From positions 15,028,501 to 15,092,500 of the forward strand of contig JBBBDQ010000191.1 in assembly GCA_037127315.1 (NCBI GenBank): 64,000 nt of DNA, written 5' to 3'. The stretch is from Ascarosepion bandense (Eukaryota > Mollusca > Cephalopoda > Sepiida > Sepiidae). How positions within the stretch are numbered: position 1 is the stretch's first letter; every line of letters begins with the position of its first letter. A model generated the notes under the pieces. It did no database searches. It was not told the origin of the DNA and was given only the letters and a program-made list of their open reading frames with translations. The translations under genes and the position numbers were made by a program. Positions 43,404-55,029 of this stretch are shown here, piece after piece.

Positions 43404-43880
43404 TTCTGTGTCTGTTCTATAAATACTTCCATGGCTTCTGCTCCAACGAACCTAAGTCACTGGTGCCTCCGCAACAGGTGTTTACTCGTGCAACCAGACT
43501 GGCATCTGGGTCTCACCCATTCACAGTTAGATCAACGAAATGCAGACGACAATTCTACTCCCTCAGCTTCTTTTCTCGCACTTCCCGCCTGTGGAACTCA
43601 CTTCCTTATTCTTGCTTTCCTGACGGCTACAACCTCTAGGAATTTAAATGCAAGGTCAATACTCATCTCTTAACTACTTGACCCTAGTTCTTTCTACACC
43701 GCCCTGTATATGCTTTCCTTTCTCTCCACCTTTGCAACTGTCATCAAACCTGTATTCCCATCCTTCTCTTGCTCCTTTATAACTGGTTCGTCCTTCTCCT
43801 CGGTCTCCTAATCTTTTTCTTTTTATAGCCCCCTGCACATCAGTGGCGTTACCGCCTTGCTCGGGGTAATATGATTTAAA
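43404..43880 (+). pseudogene. LINE-C C-terminus and 3' tail, fused to SINE-5ST
   Basis: CTGTTCTATAAATACTTCCATGG (family LFYKYFHGF) through a region coding for TRLASGSHPFTV and a frameshifted FFSRTSRLWNSLP, then 3' UTR and the terminal tail GCCTTGCTCGGGGTAATATG. The LINE begins at nearly the same point as in the copy ending at 12757. Confidence 0.8.
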
Positions 43881-44259
43881 TGAAAGATATGAATCGACTT
43901 TTTTCTGCCCCCTGCCCCGCCTATGAGTTGATTAGAAGAACTTGTATCCCTAAATCATTATTATCTCCCCCAAAATTCTTATAATCTAAAAATTATTTTC
44001 TGGCTTTAAATAACCTGCAAGATGTTGATAAGCCGTAACAAAACAAATCAATAACAACGTACTCACCAGTGTTGCTTACATCGTACATTGTCAATATAAA
44101 ATTGGGGACATGTTTAGTTCTGTAGATAGTATTTTAAATTTTTGTATATAAATTCAACTTCTATTCCGGTTTAATTATCTATACTTGCAAATAACACGTG
44201 TATTATGTCAAAATTAATTAATATAATATGTTAATTTTATTTATATGTAATTGTCTGCT
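43881..44259. other. Unassigned AT-rich stretch
   Basis: No signal beyond base composition. Confidence 0.45.
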
Positions 44260-44538
44260 GGGATGTACGTTGTGGTGCAGTGGATATCGACTCGGAGCGA
44301 CAAATCAGGGAGCCGAGTTCAAATTTCAGTTGAATTCCTAGCATTCAGTTACGCACAAATACCTTTGGGAAAGGTATTAATCCGTCTCTTCCCTCCAATT
44401 ATGGGTTAAATAATAGGACAGATTGTTTTCTAACTTGGCTGCCAACCTACTACGGGATAATCTTCTGTCCAGTCAGTCTCTTTCGAGACATGATTGCCCA
44501 AGCGTGTATCACGTATGGCACTCAACTGACTGGCTGAA
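44260..44538 (+). mobile_element. SINE-T copy with good promoter
   Basis: TGTGGTGCAGTGGATATCGA (A box matches the consensus), GAGTTCAAATTTCAG (B-box region), conserved body with a small deletion near CTAACTTGGC, and the tail to CAACTGACTGGCTGAAT. A short AATTGT may be a remnant target duplication. Confidence 0.88.
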
Positions 44539-44804
44539 TTGTATGCCTATGATGTAATAAGACGCTAAAATGTGCTTTCTTAACATCGGAGAAAATGTTA
44601 AAATTAGTGATTTTGTTCTTTGTTGATTAAATTGCGCCGTGGTAAAAATATCTTTCACCTTGAGTCTCAGGTTAGGACACACTGGGGTGCATGTGTATGT
44701 ACAGATAGCAATACGAATAATAATGAAATCTAGAAAGGAAAAGAAGCAACGGTATACATTTGGCTCGCTATAAAGCTTGGTCTTAAACTGACTGATCCAA
44801 AATG

Positions 44805-44975
44805 GTCGTTAAGTGCGATACGTGATAAACGCTTGGGCGATCATATCTCGAAAGAGACACGACTGACTGGGTAGATAATTATCCCGCAGTAGGTTGCCAT
44901 TGCTTTCTGCGGTAGACTGGTTGCCGACCAAGGCTATAGAACCCAATCTGTCCTATTATTTAACCCATAACTAGT
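44805..44975 (-). mobile_element. SINE-T copy, 3' part
   Basis: Minus-strand tail and body up to the GGGTTAAATAATAGG segment. Head missing. Confidence 0.8.
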
Positions 44976-46052
44976 GGTTTGTAAAATTGTATACAAAAAA
45001 AAAAGATCTGCAAAAGATCGTATTCTTAGGAACCGCTTGTTTAGATTCTGAGTAATTTTTTTTATAAAGTAATCTTTTAAAATGTTGTTGCTTTGCAAAT
45101 ATCGAGACAAAAGCCATGAAATAAAGCGAAATGATGATTGAATAAAAATAATATTTATGAAAGAAATAATAATAAAATTAAAAATATGGTGTCTGGATTA
45201 CAACAAGCCGGACATGTTGGCGGAAGATAAATAGAAAGAAAAGAGTTAATCATTAATCCGTTATCTCCTATTGAGATTTTCACACGGATGTTATGCATGG
45301 CGCCATCCTTGTTCAGAAATATCTAAACTGTCAGCTGTAAACAACAGTTTTCTCTGAACGATGCTTTAAAATAGCTTCATGCAGATTGAACCTTTAAGTC
45401 TTAACGAGGACCATACTTCTTCGAATCTCGTGGGCTGTCGCTACAAAAACACAAGGGGCTTTAACAAATAACAGAAACCACATCATTTGAGCACTTTCAC
45501 CAGTGGTTACAAAATGGAAAGCACATGTAAACTGAAGTGAGAATAATGACAAAATCAATATGTTGACATTCCACACAAATTTGAGCAAAAGATTAGGAAG
45601 GAAATCTCTATCAGTACCGAAAAGTGCAATAAAGGCGGATTTGAGAAATCAGTTTTCATGGAGAACTCTTTTAATATAAAGATTTTACAAATTTCAACCG
45701 AAAGTAGCAGTGATTGCTAGGGTAATGAATACCAAATATCTTTTCATAATGAAACGGCTAATATAGCCATCACTATTTCACACAAGAATAGTGTAAAATG
45801 AATTTTTGAAAATAACCATGACCTACAGGATTTATTAGTTGAAAGTCACGGTCATACCATTTGTCATTAGTGCCCTTGGTAGAGTAAGTGGGAGAAGAGA
45901 CACGAATAAATAAAATTGACATTGATTGTCCAGTGGAACAATTAAAAAAAAACTCTTAAGAACGGCAAAAATAATCCAAAAAAATGAAGATTTAGTCAGA
46001 AAACAATTGAAGAACGCATAAAATTTCTGGTTGTGATCCGCTATTCATGCAT
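44976..46052. other. Unassigned stretch
   Basis: AT-rich. ATGCATGGCGCCATCCTTG near 45295 is a weak YY1-like site. No gene. Confidence 0.4.
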
Positions 46053-46337
46053 TCAGTCAGTTAAGTGCCATACGCGAAACACGCTTGGGCGATCATGTCT
46101 CGAAAGAGACAGGACTGACTGGGCAGAAGATTATCCTGCAGTAGGTTTCCATTGCTTTCTGCGGTAGATTGATTGCCAGCCAAGGCTATAGAACCCAATC
46201 TGTCCTGTTATTTAACCCATAACTAGAAGGAAGAGACGGATTAATACCTTTTCCAAGGATATTTGCGCGCAAGTGAATGCAATGAATTCAACTGGAATTC
46301 GAACTCGGCTCCCCGATTTCTTGTTCCGAGCCGATCT
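46053..46337 (-). mobile_element. SINE-T copy, nearly complete
   Basis: Minus strand. Tail, hairpin (one change), body and the B-box region (GAGTTCGAATTCCAGTTGAA) up to ATCGGCTCGGAACAAGAAAT. The first part of the head is missing. Confidence 0.87.
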
Positions 46338-46439
46338 GAAAAATTACTGAAATAATAACCATAAAAAAATAAATGCCTTAATGCTACACAAAACATGTCT
46401 CTCGTGACCTCTGCCCTTAATTGCTTGGTGTTAACATAT

Positions 46440-46870
46440 GAAGTCTATATGAAAAGTAACGGGACAAACTATATGATTTCCCCCTTCAAAGTAATCACCC
46501 TCGTGTCTAATGCACTTTTTCATCCTTCTCTGCCAGTGCTTCTATGCACTGCTTGGAAGCCCCTTATCTCCGCCGTTACGGTCTTCTTGATGACCACCAT
46601 ACCTTCAAAACGACTCCTCTTTGAGCTTGAGGAAAATAAGAATCGCACGAAGCAAGACCAGGTGAATCGAGAATTTGCTCCAGTACGGCGATGATCTTCT
46701 TGGCTAGTAACTGCGGATGCTCAGTGCATTGTGAGAAGGTGTATTGTCGTGTTGATGCAGACATGATTTATCCTGTCACAACTCTCGTCTCTTCCTGTGC
46801 ACTGGGTGAAGCAAGCACAGCAGAGCCTTATTGTAGACTTGCCGATTGTAAATTTTTTCAATAGGCTTAA
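46440..46870 (-). pseudogene. mariner-type transposase C-terminal half, decayed
   Basis: Minus strand, several frames. NRQVYNKALLCL and RKRRELWQDKSCLHQHDNTP cover the second catalytic Asp region (family HDNAPAH). Further on come KKIIAVLEQ, a decayed YSPDLAPCDFFLF and RRMKKCIRHEGDYFEGG, ending CPVTFHI near 46445. This is the C-terminal half of a Tc1/mariner superfamily transposase. The N-terminal DNA-binding part is absent and at least two frameshifts are present, so it is dead. Confidence 0.82.
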
Positions 46871-46872
46871 CT

Positions 46873-46992
46873 CTTAAGTTCTATAGCCCTGGTTGGTAAT
46901 CAGTCTACTGTAGAAAAAATGGCAACCTAGCGCGGGCAGATCTCCTGCCTAGACAGTCATGGATCGAAATAGCATTTAACTGAATTGAATAG
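46873..46992 (+). mobile_element. SINE-T 3' fragment
   Basis: TTCTATAGCCCTGGTTGGTA, ACTGTAGAAAAAATGGCAAC and GTCATGGATCGAAAT match the SINE-T 3' half. Confidence 0.65.
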
Positions 46993-47758
46993 TGACACTT
47001 AATATTTAATAGTCTTAATATCGCAATATTCAAATATTCACAAAATAGTCACCATGCAGTGTTGATTCCTATGTCCACAGTATTATTTCTATATATCTGT
47101 CTATATATATATTATTGCAATAATAATAATAACATATCGTAATAATAATAAGTAATATTAATAACCATAATTTTAATTAAAGCCAATCTTTTATCTAATA
47201 TTCCCTTTGAATCTGTTTTGTTTTTTGCCTCCTTCTAGTTTTCATCTTTCTCTCCACCCTCTTCTTTATTTTCCCCTCTTCCTTGCCTCAATGCCTATTT
47301 CATTCTAAACTGTTCTAAATTGCAAAAAACGTAATATTTTTCTTCCTTTTTTAATTTAATTTTATTTGTTTATTTTATTTAATTTTATTGGCTGGGATTT
47401 TATCTCGAGAAAATAAGCAAATCAATCTTCCGGCATCTCTTTCCGAAATAACTGTTGAAGAAAAGTAAAATAAAAATAATTTTAATGAAAATCGTTGATA
47501 ATTTGCCGCTTTGCCTTGCTCTAATGTCCATATTTATCTAATGACCGACGAATAGACAATATAAAGACGATGAAAGTGTAATGTATTTCTTCTCTTTTTT
47601 TTATTGCAATTAAAGAAATGTATGTATGTATGTATGTATGTATGTATTAATACATATACATAAATAACTGCTTGAGAGAAAGAGAGTGGAGGCGTTAGTA
47701 AGCTGGACACAGATTTGTGTGTAAGTGTGTAACATTCACACACGTTGATGAACACTTC

Positions 47759-47801
<43 letters not shown>

Positions 47802-48197
47802 ATGAATCGATAAGTCCGTGTCCTGGCACTTCTTTATTAGCTGGAGTTTTATCTAAAAATTTAATTATATAATCTTCGATTTATGTGATATTAATTACTG
47901 AATTAATCTCCTTAGTCAGTAAAATGATACTGAAAAATTAAAGACAGAAATTCGGCATGCCACTGAGTTCCCCACTCAGCATAATACTGACATGCCGCAT
48001 ACAATGTTTTAGAAAAATAGCCTTTCATCGTATTCTATACCAAGACACCGCATAAATACACACACACACACACATATATATATATAGAGAGAGAGAGAGA
48101 CAGACAGACAGACAGCAATCTTTCATTTAAACATATTTCGTTAACGACCAACAAGAAAGATTTTATTTCATTTTTACTTAATTTTTCCAGTATTCGT

Positions 48198-48236
<39 letters not shown>

Positions 48237-48540
48237 GAGATAAGGAGAGTAAAATGTTCCATCACTTTTTACTTTCCGAGCGCTTTCAGCCATTTCACTG
48301 GCCATTTTCAAGGATATTATTTTTCTGATGTTTTTTCTTTGTCTTCCTGTTTGACTGTAACGTATTCCCTTTTCTTTTCTTTTTTTTTTTTTTTTTTTTA
48401 AAAAAGGAAAGTTCGTTAAAGCTGTCATGTGATACGCAGGGGCTGGGCATTGCGTGAGCGTCTGTCTATTTTTTAACAAACTTTCAAAACTCCATTTCCA
48501 CTGTTAAATAATCTAAGGTTGATGGTAGAAGAAAATTGTT
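46993..48540. other. Unassigned stretch with many microsatellites
   Basis: (ATGT)n at 47617-47648, (GT)n at 47764-47800, CA/AT/GA/CAGA at 48057-48113, poly-T at 48199-48232 and 48380-48400. No gene supported. Confidence 0.5.
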
Positions 48541-48544
48541 GGAT

Positions 48545-49065
48545 ATATAGTGCCCCCCTTACAGCGAGGTTTCTTTGATATTGTGATTTAAATAGTATTT
48601 TTGCATTTTCACCAAAAATATTTTTAAGGGTTCTGGTAAATTCTGGCTTAATATTTTTATTGCACTACTATTATTAGATAAGTGACGTGTAAGGAGTCTG
48701 CTCAGAGAAGTGATTGTATGGCCAACATAGGTAATTGGTTTATGACAAGAAATACAATCTTGTACAGGGCATTGGAATTCATACACTGTATAAGTCATCG
48801 CTAGTTTAGATTTGACGGGCAAAGTATGCTATCTTCCATTATTCAATATATTATAAATTTTACATGTTTTTAAGGGATTTCACCACGGGAAAACATATGC
48901 CGATTGTTTATTGCACAAACTGCTGATCCGTTGTTTGTCTCTTCTTTCTTGTTTAAGGGTGACGTAACATTTGGAACAGAGAATAACAAATTTATACAAG
49001 CAAAATGCGTAAGCTGGAATTGTAGGTGACTGTATGGTATGCCCATATGTTTTTTCAGCACATCT
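48545..49065 (-). pseudogene. Penelope-like element C-terminus with GIY-YIG nuclease, fragment 1
   Basis: Minus strand. A frame encodes TYTVYEFQCPVQDCISCHK, then ITYVGHTITSLSRLLTRHLS, which match the GIY-YIG endonuclease of Penelope-like retroelements (VYxFxCPxxxC followed by YIGxT; here YVG), with NNSSAIKIL after it. Upstream, near 48870-49061, a shorter frame has SVPNVTSPLNKKEETN. No RT domain is left. 3' sequence continues to about 48545. Confidence 0.75.
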
Positions 49066-49069
49066 TACG

Positions 49070-50000
49070 TGAGCTGTCTACAGGGAGTTTATTTCGAACA
49101 CCATTCCAGACCTGCAAGAGGATGTACCCCTGCTAATAGTTGGTTCATACATGATGGGGCTACAGTACATATTAGCAACATTGTCCGCGATGCACTACCA
49201 TTAAAGAAGAATAATTATGAGAGGACCAGTTCTATGGCTTCTCCGACATCAATCCTTTGAATTAGTATCTGTGGGGCTAATCTAAAACAATTGGTTTATG
49301 GAGCAGATAATAATAATTCTGAGATGCTTCCTTAACGTGTAATAGGATCCTGAAAAAAACATTCAAGACCATGTGCTCGTATTTAAAAGGGGACACGTAT
49401 CTATGATCCAAGATTTACTGTTCGTATTAAAAAGGAAACTAGAGACATTTTGAAAATGTGTTATGAATTACTGTGTTGACTTTTTAGATATATATTTATG
49501 TGAACTTTTGACCTTGTTTTGGTGTCAGGAACCCACCCTCAAAGTTTGTAAAAGTATTTTTGATAAACCATATATATATATATATATATATATATATCTT
49601 GTTTGAACATTGTTTTTTTGTTTTTTTTCTTTATCGATACTCGTATTTAAAAAGAAAAATAATGTTCAAACAATTCATTTCAAATTGTCGGTTGCTTATA
49701 ACTAAGTTTCGTTAAAATAAATATATAAATTAGAGAAAATTTTCAAAATTCAAAGGTGTTGGATGCACATTTCAACATGGTATCTCTAACAAAGATTCCA
49801 CGTCACATCAGCGACATTGTTTTGTTTCAAATGGCGAAGGCCCTGGGGTAAAGGAGGAAGTGGCAAGGTTAACAACGATCAAGAATTGAGAGTTCCCTTA
49901 AGGTCAGGGAAGTGGGATTTTTTTTTTAAGCAAAACAGAACAGAACAGATAGACGGGGTATCAAATATCAAATGGTAGAGGCTAGTGACTGTTTACACAG
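49070..50000. other. Unassigned stretch
   Basis: (AT)n at 49570-49596. 49070-49260 may be part of another old element. Nothing supported. Confidence 0.4.
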
Positions 50001-50536
50001 GTTTGAAACGGTATGTTTAGGAGGGGAAGGAATAGATTTAAATGTAAGATCTTAAAAATTTTTTATTAAGTTTATCCATTACAGGAAGTCATGAATTTAA
50101 AGTTATTAAAGAAATATATATGTGTGTGTGTGTGTGTGTGTGTTAACAAAGGAAAAGAGGGGTTTGGTACAGGAGTTCATATTTTATAAAGATAGACAAC
50201 TAGAATTAAATTACTTCTTTTAGGTTAAGATTTTGAGCTGTTTGAAGAGGTGTATTTATTGGGGAAGGAATGGGTTTCAATATAAGATCTTTAAAAAATG
50301 TTATTTAATTTATTTTAATTAAACCTTTTAGGTAGATGCGAGCTAAATGCCAATTACAGGAAGTTATCAGTTTAAAAATTATTAGAGAAAAAAAATATAT
50401 ATATGTCTTAACCAAGGTAAAAAGGGGTTTAGTAAAAGAATCCATATTTTATAAAGATAGGCAATTAAAGGAGACTGGGATAGGAAGGTAGGGGGGTTAA
50501 AATACTTTTTAAGGTTAACGTTAAGCTAAAATTAAG
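50001..50536. repeat. Diverged tandem duplication, unit 240-300 bp
   Basis: Copy 1 (50001-50239) and copy 2 (50240-50536) share GTTTGAA..GG, GGGGAAGGAAT, TTACAGGAAGT, GGGGTTT, TATTTTATAAAGATAG and AGGTTAA in order. Copy 1 carries (GT)n where copy 2 carries a short AT run. Lies just 3' of PLE fragment 2. Confidence 0.75.
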
Positions 50537-50589
50537 ATTAAAATTTAAATTGAATCCATTTAATTTATATTCTAACATCCAGCAAACGG

Positions 50590-50933
50590 GGATTTAAATT
50601 CTAAATTTAAGTATTCAAAAAATTTGCCTTGAGGCGGCACTTACTGATTAATTCCCTTCCAAGATTCAGTAGCCGGTGTTGGTGGGGGTATTTTAATATT
50701 GAAATATTTTCCAGTAAACATGGACAGCACCTATCACAAAAATTCCTCGGAATACGGGCTGAACCTACTAGTTTCCAGCTAAATTCAGGATCCAGCCCTT
50801 CCTCTTTCATTTTCCAGAATGCTCGCGAAAGGGCTGTCTGGTACCTCTGACCGGGGTTCGAAAAAGAGTACCTGTGGTTATACAGCCTTGGTTTGAAAGG
50901 ACCGGCGGACATACCGATATAGGCCCGGAAGTC

Positions 50934-50969
<36 letters not shown>

Positions 50970-51310
50970 GAGAAATGCGGGCTTTATAAATCACCTGGGT
51001 GGATTTGCCTTTTCCCTCCATCGGGCAGGCGTCCACAGAATTGCAGCTGCATTGGTTTAGAATTCCGGACCTAGATTCAGCATTGCGCACGTCCACCAGA
51101 ATACTCCTATTATGGGAACCAATAAGGCTGTCCATATTCGGGGTGCAAGAATAACTAATTTTAAGGGTGTACCTATTAAAAATCTTCCGTAGAGGGTTAC
51201 TGCTATTAAATTTTTTGTCTATTAACTTGAGGAAATATTTACCAATATTGATGTTAGTTAGCTTACAATAAGGGGGAGTTAAACCAAATTATCTTTCTTT
51301 TTCTACAGTT
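50590..51310 (-). pseudogene. Penelope-like element C-terminus with GIY-YIG nuclease, fragment 2
   Basis: Minus strand. From 51310: LPPYCKLTNINIGKYFLKLI and NRYTLKISYSCTPNMDSLIG, then SHNRSILV (family SYSCMPN..ISSHN), CSCNSVDACPMEGKGKSTQV and IYKARIS (CNCRNKDNCP-like cysteine motif). A poly-A (plus-strand poly-T 50936-50966) interrupts. Then AYIGMSAGPFKPRLYNHRYS (YIG box), RAFWKMKEEGLDPEFSWKLV and RLLNLGRELISKCRLKANFL. The order is that of the linker plus GIY-YIG domain of Penelope-like retroelements. RT missing, interrupted, inactive. Confidence 0.85.
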
Positions 51311-51399
51311 TCCTTTATTTTTATTTTTGGATGATTCGGAGTCTTTTGTAGGTTTATTATATGTTAACTTGTTCTTATATCCGCTTTTTTGAAGGGCCT

Positions 51400-51402
<3 letters not shown>

Positions 51403-51440
<38 letters not shown>
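51403..51440. repeat. (AT)n microsatellite
   Basis: AT array at the edge of snapback element G copy 2. Confidence 0.95.
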
Positions 51441-51441
<1 letters not shown>

Positions 51442-51695
51442 GTTATTCCATGGTTAAGCGGAAGTATATAACTATTTCAAAATTTTAAAAATAGGTTTCT
51501 ATTTCCGCTTTTCTGAAATAGGTCTATATTTCTTCTTAACCATGGAATAACGTGTCTGTCTTCATTGTTACATATATTTGCTCTATATGTATTTATATAC
51601 ATATATATATTAAGAGCTCTCCTAAAGAGTTATCCTACCACTTTATGTACAAAATACTTCTTTGGATTCTTCTATATCTACACCGTATGTAATAT
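51441..51695. mobile_element. Snapback element G, copy 2
   Basis: Arms 51441-51484 and 51509-51552 pair with about six mismatches. The same conserved 3' part as copy 1 follows (GCTCTATATGTATTTATATA, AGAGTTATCCTACCACTTTA, CTTTGGATTCTTCTATA). HelN copy 5 begins right after. Confidence 0.7.
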
Positions 51696-51698
51696 ATA

Positions 51699-52090
51699 CT
51701 AGCAGTATTGCCCGGCGTTACTCGGGGGCAATGAAAGCTTTAAAACTAATCCATGGTCCAGAAGCTCAGACTCTTTGGACGTTGACACCAAAGACTAAAA
51801 AGCAATAGTTGTTTCCAGTTAAAGCGAAACCGTAGACTGAAAGAAAGATGAATGGATGTAAGTCAAATTTTGATTTCCTGGTATCGATATGAAATAAGTT
51901 TTTTATTTTTTCGTCCTAAACTGAATTTTGAAGGCTAAATAAGTCCTCTGAGTAAATGGTATCATGGCTGAGATTAAGAACTACAATTATACCTACTTAG
52001 TCAAACCTGAAGCAAAAACTAAAATAAAAGGGCTGAAAAAATAGACATGCAGGCAGATAAACACACACACACACAAACATCTTGCCTTTT

Positions 52091-52136
<46 letters not shown>

Positions 52137-52446
52137 TATCGATTTTCTGCACTATTGTAAGAACTGCAACCTTGAAACTTCTGAATATCGTTTCTTATGT
52201 CTTTGTCTATGAGTTTACCAAATTTGATTAAAATCGGACCACTCCTTCTATAACCCGATTTTTCCGATTATCGATTTTTGATATTTATCGGGGATACCTC
52301 GACACAAAACCGAGCTAAGAACACCCGCAGACGCTTATATCACAAATGTGTAAATTTTCAAGAAAATCGGTTCAGCCGTTTCGGAGTCTATAGGTAACGG
52401 GGACACATACGCACGCACGCACACACAATGTTCCATTTATAAATAA

Positions 52447-52451
<5 letters not shown>
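51699..52451 (-). mobile_element. HelN copy 5, long form
   Basis: Minus strand. 3' end CTAG (51699-51702) flanked by A on the plus strand, i.e. CTAG then T in element orientation. Hairpin CCCGGCGTTACTCGGG, then the middle segment with CTGAATTTTGAAGGCTAAAT, internal (AT)n at 52100-52135, and the 5' half to about 52451. About 753 bp. Confidence 0.82.

Positions 52452-52490
<39 letters not shown>
52450..52490. repeat. (AT)n microsatellite
   Basis: AT array abutting the 5' end of HelN copy 5. Confidence 0.95.
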
Positions 52491-52984
52491 CCCACCTCTA
52501 GTTTATACTGAAGCTATGCTGAACAGACCTTAGTTACACTTTTGGGGAGAGAACGCGTTATCTAGAATGATCAACTTAGCCAGGACGCTTAAACCCATGA
52601 CTGACTTCACTCGCACAACCACTGACGACTCCTCAAACAAATTTCATTAACAAGGTTTGGGTGAACATGTGGTATGGTTTGCAGGCACTTTTCAAAGGTG
52701 TCGCAGGTTGGGATTGCCTCCTCCAGAATTATAACATAACCGAAGTCAGGAAGTTGACTTATTGACAGATCGACCATAGTGAGATCAGAATCCGGGCTGA
52801 ACGGTCAAAAATCGAACATTCTAGCCACTCGGATATATATATATATATATATATATAAATATATGGGATCACACACTCACCCCTATCTAACTGACTATGT
52901 CAGCTCTATCTCTGATATTGAGCGCTTTTAAATAAGTACCGCGCATATATAATGTATAAATAATCTAATATATATAACAAATTG
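52491..52984. other. Unassigned sequence with family K end
   Basis: (AT)n at 52833-52862. The segment near 52895-52940 is the reverse complement of the family K flank (AGTGCTTAATATCAGAGAT type). Confidence 0.45.
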
Positions 52985-53065
52985 CATAATCATGTCGCCC
53001 CAAGCAAGGCATTTCACTGCCACTGTTGAGCAGGGTGCTACATAGGAGGTAGGTTATAAGAAAAG
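52985..53065 (-). mobile_element. LINE-C tail fragment
   Basis: Plus-strand AATCATGTCGCCCCAAGCAA and CACTGCCACTGTTGAGCAGG, the LINE-C terminus. The rest is missing. Confidence 0.7.
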
Positions 53066-53235
53066 AAACAAGCACACATACACACACACGCACACAAATA
53101 TATATGTGTGTGTGTTTTTTTCTTTTCTATGTTTTTTCTTGCATTAGGTTTTCTAGTCTTTCTTTTCATTAATGTTTTGGTTATTATTCCTAAATATTAT
53201 TATTCTTGGCGCCTCATCCATGTGAATTTAAGAGT

Positions 53236-53476
53236 GCTACTTCACTGCATTCACTTACGCGCAAATACCCTTGGTAAAAGTATTAATCCGTCTCTTCCCT
53301 CCAGTTATGGGTTAAATAACAGGACAGATTGGGTTCTATAGCCTTGGCCGGCAACCAGTCTACCGCAGAAAGCAATGGCAACCTACTGCGGGATAATCTT
53401 CTGTCCAGTCAGTCATGTCTCTTTCGAGACATGATCGCCCAAGCGTGTTTCATGTATGGCACTTAACTGACTGACT
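53236..53476 (+). mobile_element. SINE-T copy, 5' truncated
   Basis: TGCATTCACTTACGCGCAAA through the hairpin CATGTCTCTTTCGAGACATG to AACTGACTGACTA. The head is lost, the rest is highly conserved. Confidence 0.88.
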
Positions 53477-53519
53477 AGATTGATATCTATGTCCCATCCT
53501 TTTAGCGGTGAAATAGTTA

Positions 53520-53780
53520 AATTCAACGGTTACTTCTACAAGAATACTTTCTCTTCACGAAGTTTCCGCCTGTGAAACTCACTTCTGTTCTTTCCTTGAC
53601 AGCTACAATTTCCAAAAGTATAAATGCAACGTCAATTGCCATCTTCTATCTTTTTGAATCCCATTAATCTTTCATCCTTTCTTCAAATACCCGCTGTATC
53701 CAGTTTCTTCTCACGCTGTAACGCCCTGCGCAATAGTGGTGGTTCCGCCTTGCATTTGGTGAAATGATCAAATAAAATTT
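53520..53780 (+). mobile_element. LINE-C 3' end, decayed
   Basis: TTTCCGCCTGTGAAACTCAC (the RLWNSLP region), CAGCTACAATTTCC, ATGCAACGTCAATTGCC and the tail GTTCCGCCTTGCATTTGGTG. Confidence 0.7.
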
Positions 53781-53810
53781 TATATGAACAGTTTGAAGCA
53801 TGCTTATCCC

Positions 53811-53850
<40 letters not shown>
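53811..53850. repeat. (AT)n(GT)n microsatellite
   Basis: AT array followed by a short GT run. Confidence 0.93.
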
Positions 53851-53954
53851 CATAATTGGAGTATTTTAATAAAATTATAAACCTCTTAATTCACATTCTT
53901 AACATTGTAAATATTGTCTATGCCGATAAATACTTAAATGTATATTTGTATTTT

Positions 53955-54260
53955 TTAATGTTGTTCAGCTTGTATAATATCCAAAAGCCAGTCGAGGTAG
54001 AGCTTTAAAGAGTAAGAGACATGATTTATGGGGGATATGTTCGGAAGATAACGGTTAACTCTAAACTTCAACAGGTTCAGATTGTAATGATCGGGAAAAC
54101 AACCTCCTGGAAGTCGATTCCACAAAATGGCGCTCCGTGATAAGCTTTTGGGGTGTAACTTACATCTCAACAACGTAATACAAAGAGAATGGTGATTCGC
54201 TAAAATGTACGTGTCATGGCGGGTCTTAGCAATGAAGATTGGAACTGGTTAGATGATATG
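53955..54260 (-). pseudogene. C-terminus of a second CR1/jockey-like LINE
   Basis: Minus strand, frame LRCKLHPKSLSRSAILWNRL, then PGGCFPDHYNLNLLKFRVNR and a tail ending DWLLDIIQAEQH. The ILWNRLP and CFPDHYNL motifs align with LINE-C RLWNSLP and CFPDSYNL, but the sequence and the 3' end differ, so this is a related but separate family. Only the last 75-100 codons are present. Confidence 0.7.
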
Positions 54261-54594
54261 GTACGTATTTGTGGGTGTGTCTGTATGTTTGGAGATAAAA
54301 TTATAAATGCCTATCTGTTAATTTGCATGTTATTTATGTAGTTACACATAGATGGATTCAAGTGTGAATCTGAATGTCTTTGTGTAGAAAAGACAAGCAA
54401 TGTTTATAGATGCAAAATATATTCAATGTAAATTTATGCATTTTTCTAACGTTTAGAATTAAATCAAAACAGAAGAAAGAGTAACGAAATCAAAACCAAT
54501 CAGCCATTGGTATATTACCGATCAAAATTCAATTATCTTCATACAACAACAACTAATATTTTGATGGGCAGATTACAGAAGATAATATATTCAC

Positions 54595-54650
54595 TTAGGT
54601 CGCCATCTTTCCGCTTACTTCTTTCTCGCGCTGTTTATTGTTAGTTTAAA
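54595..54650. promoter_or_regulatory. Possible YY1-type site
   Basis: GGTCGCCATCTTTCCG (YY1 core at 54601-54609) in a short non-repetitive patch, followed by CTTTCTCGCGCTG. Weak on its own. Confidence 0.18.
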
Positions 54651-55029
54651 TTGATTGTCTATCTAAATTGAAACGATGCAAGAAAAATCGAATTTTCACC
54701 TCCTCCCACTTTACTCACATTTCTATATGATTTTTTTTATATTTTTATTTTTTTCTATATATTTCTATATTTTATATATATACACCTCAACTCAACTCTG
54801 GTTTAGTCTTTTCGTACTTTTCTTAAATTTGTTTATTTCTACATAATCTGTTTTTCTCTCTTCATTTATTCTCTCTCTTTTTTCACCTATTGCCTCTGAT
54901 CTCTCTACGTCTCTCTCCGATTGTTCATATCCATTAAGGTATCTCAAGCTGTTTACATCTCCGTCTTACATTTAGTGTTTTCGTATCTGTTTAGTTTATA
55001 CAGATTTATGTGCCAAAGTTTGATCGTGT

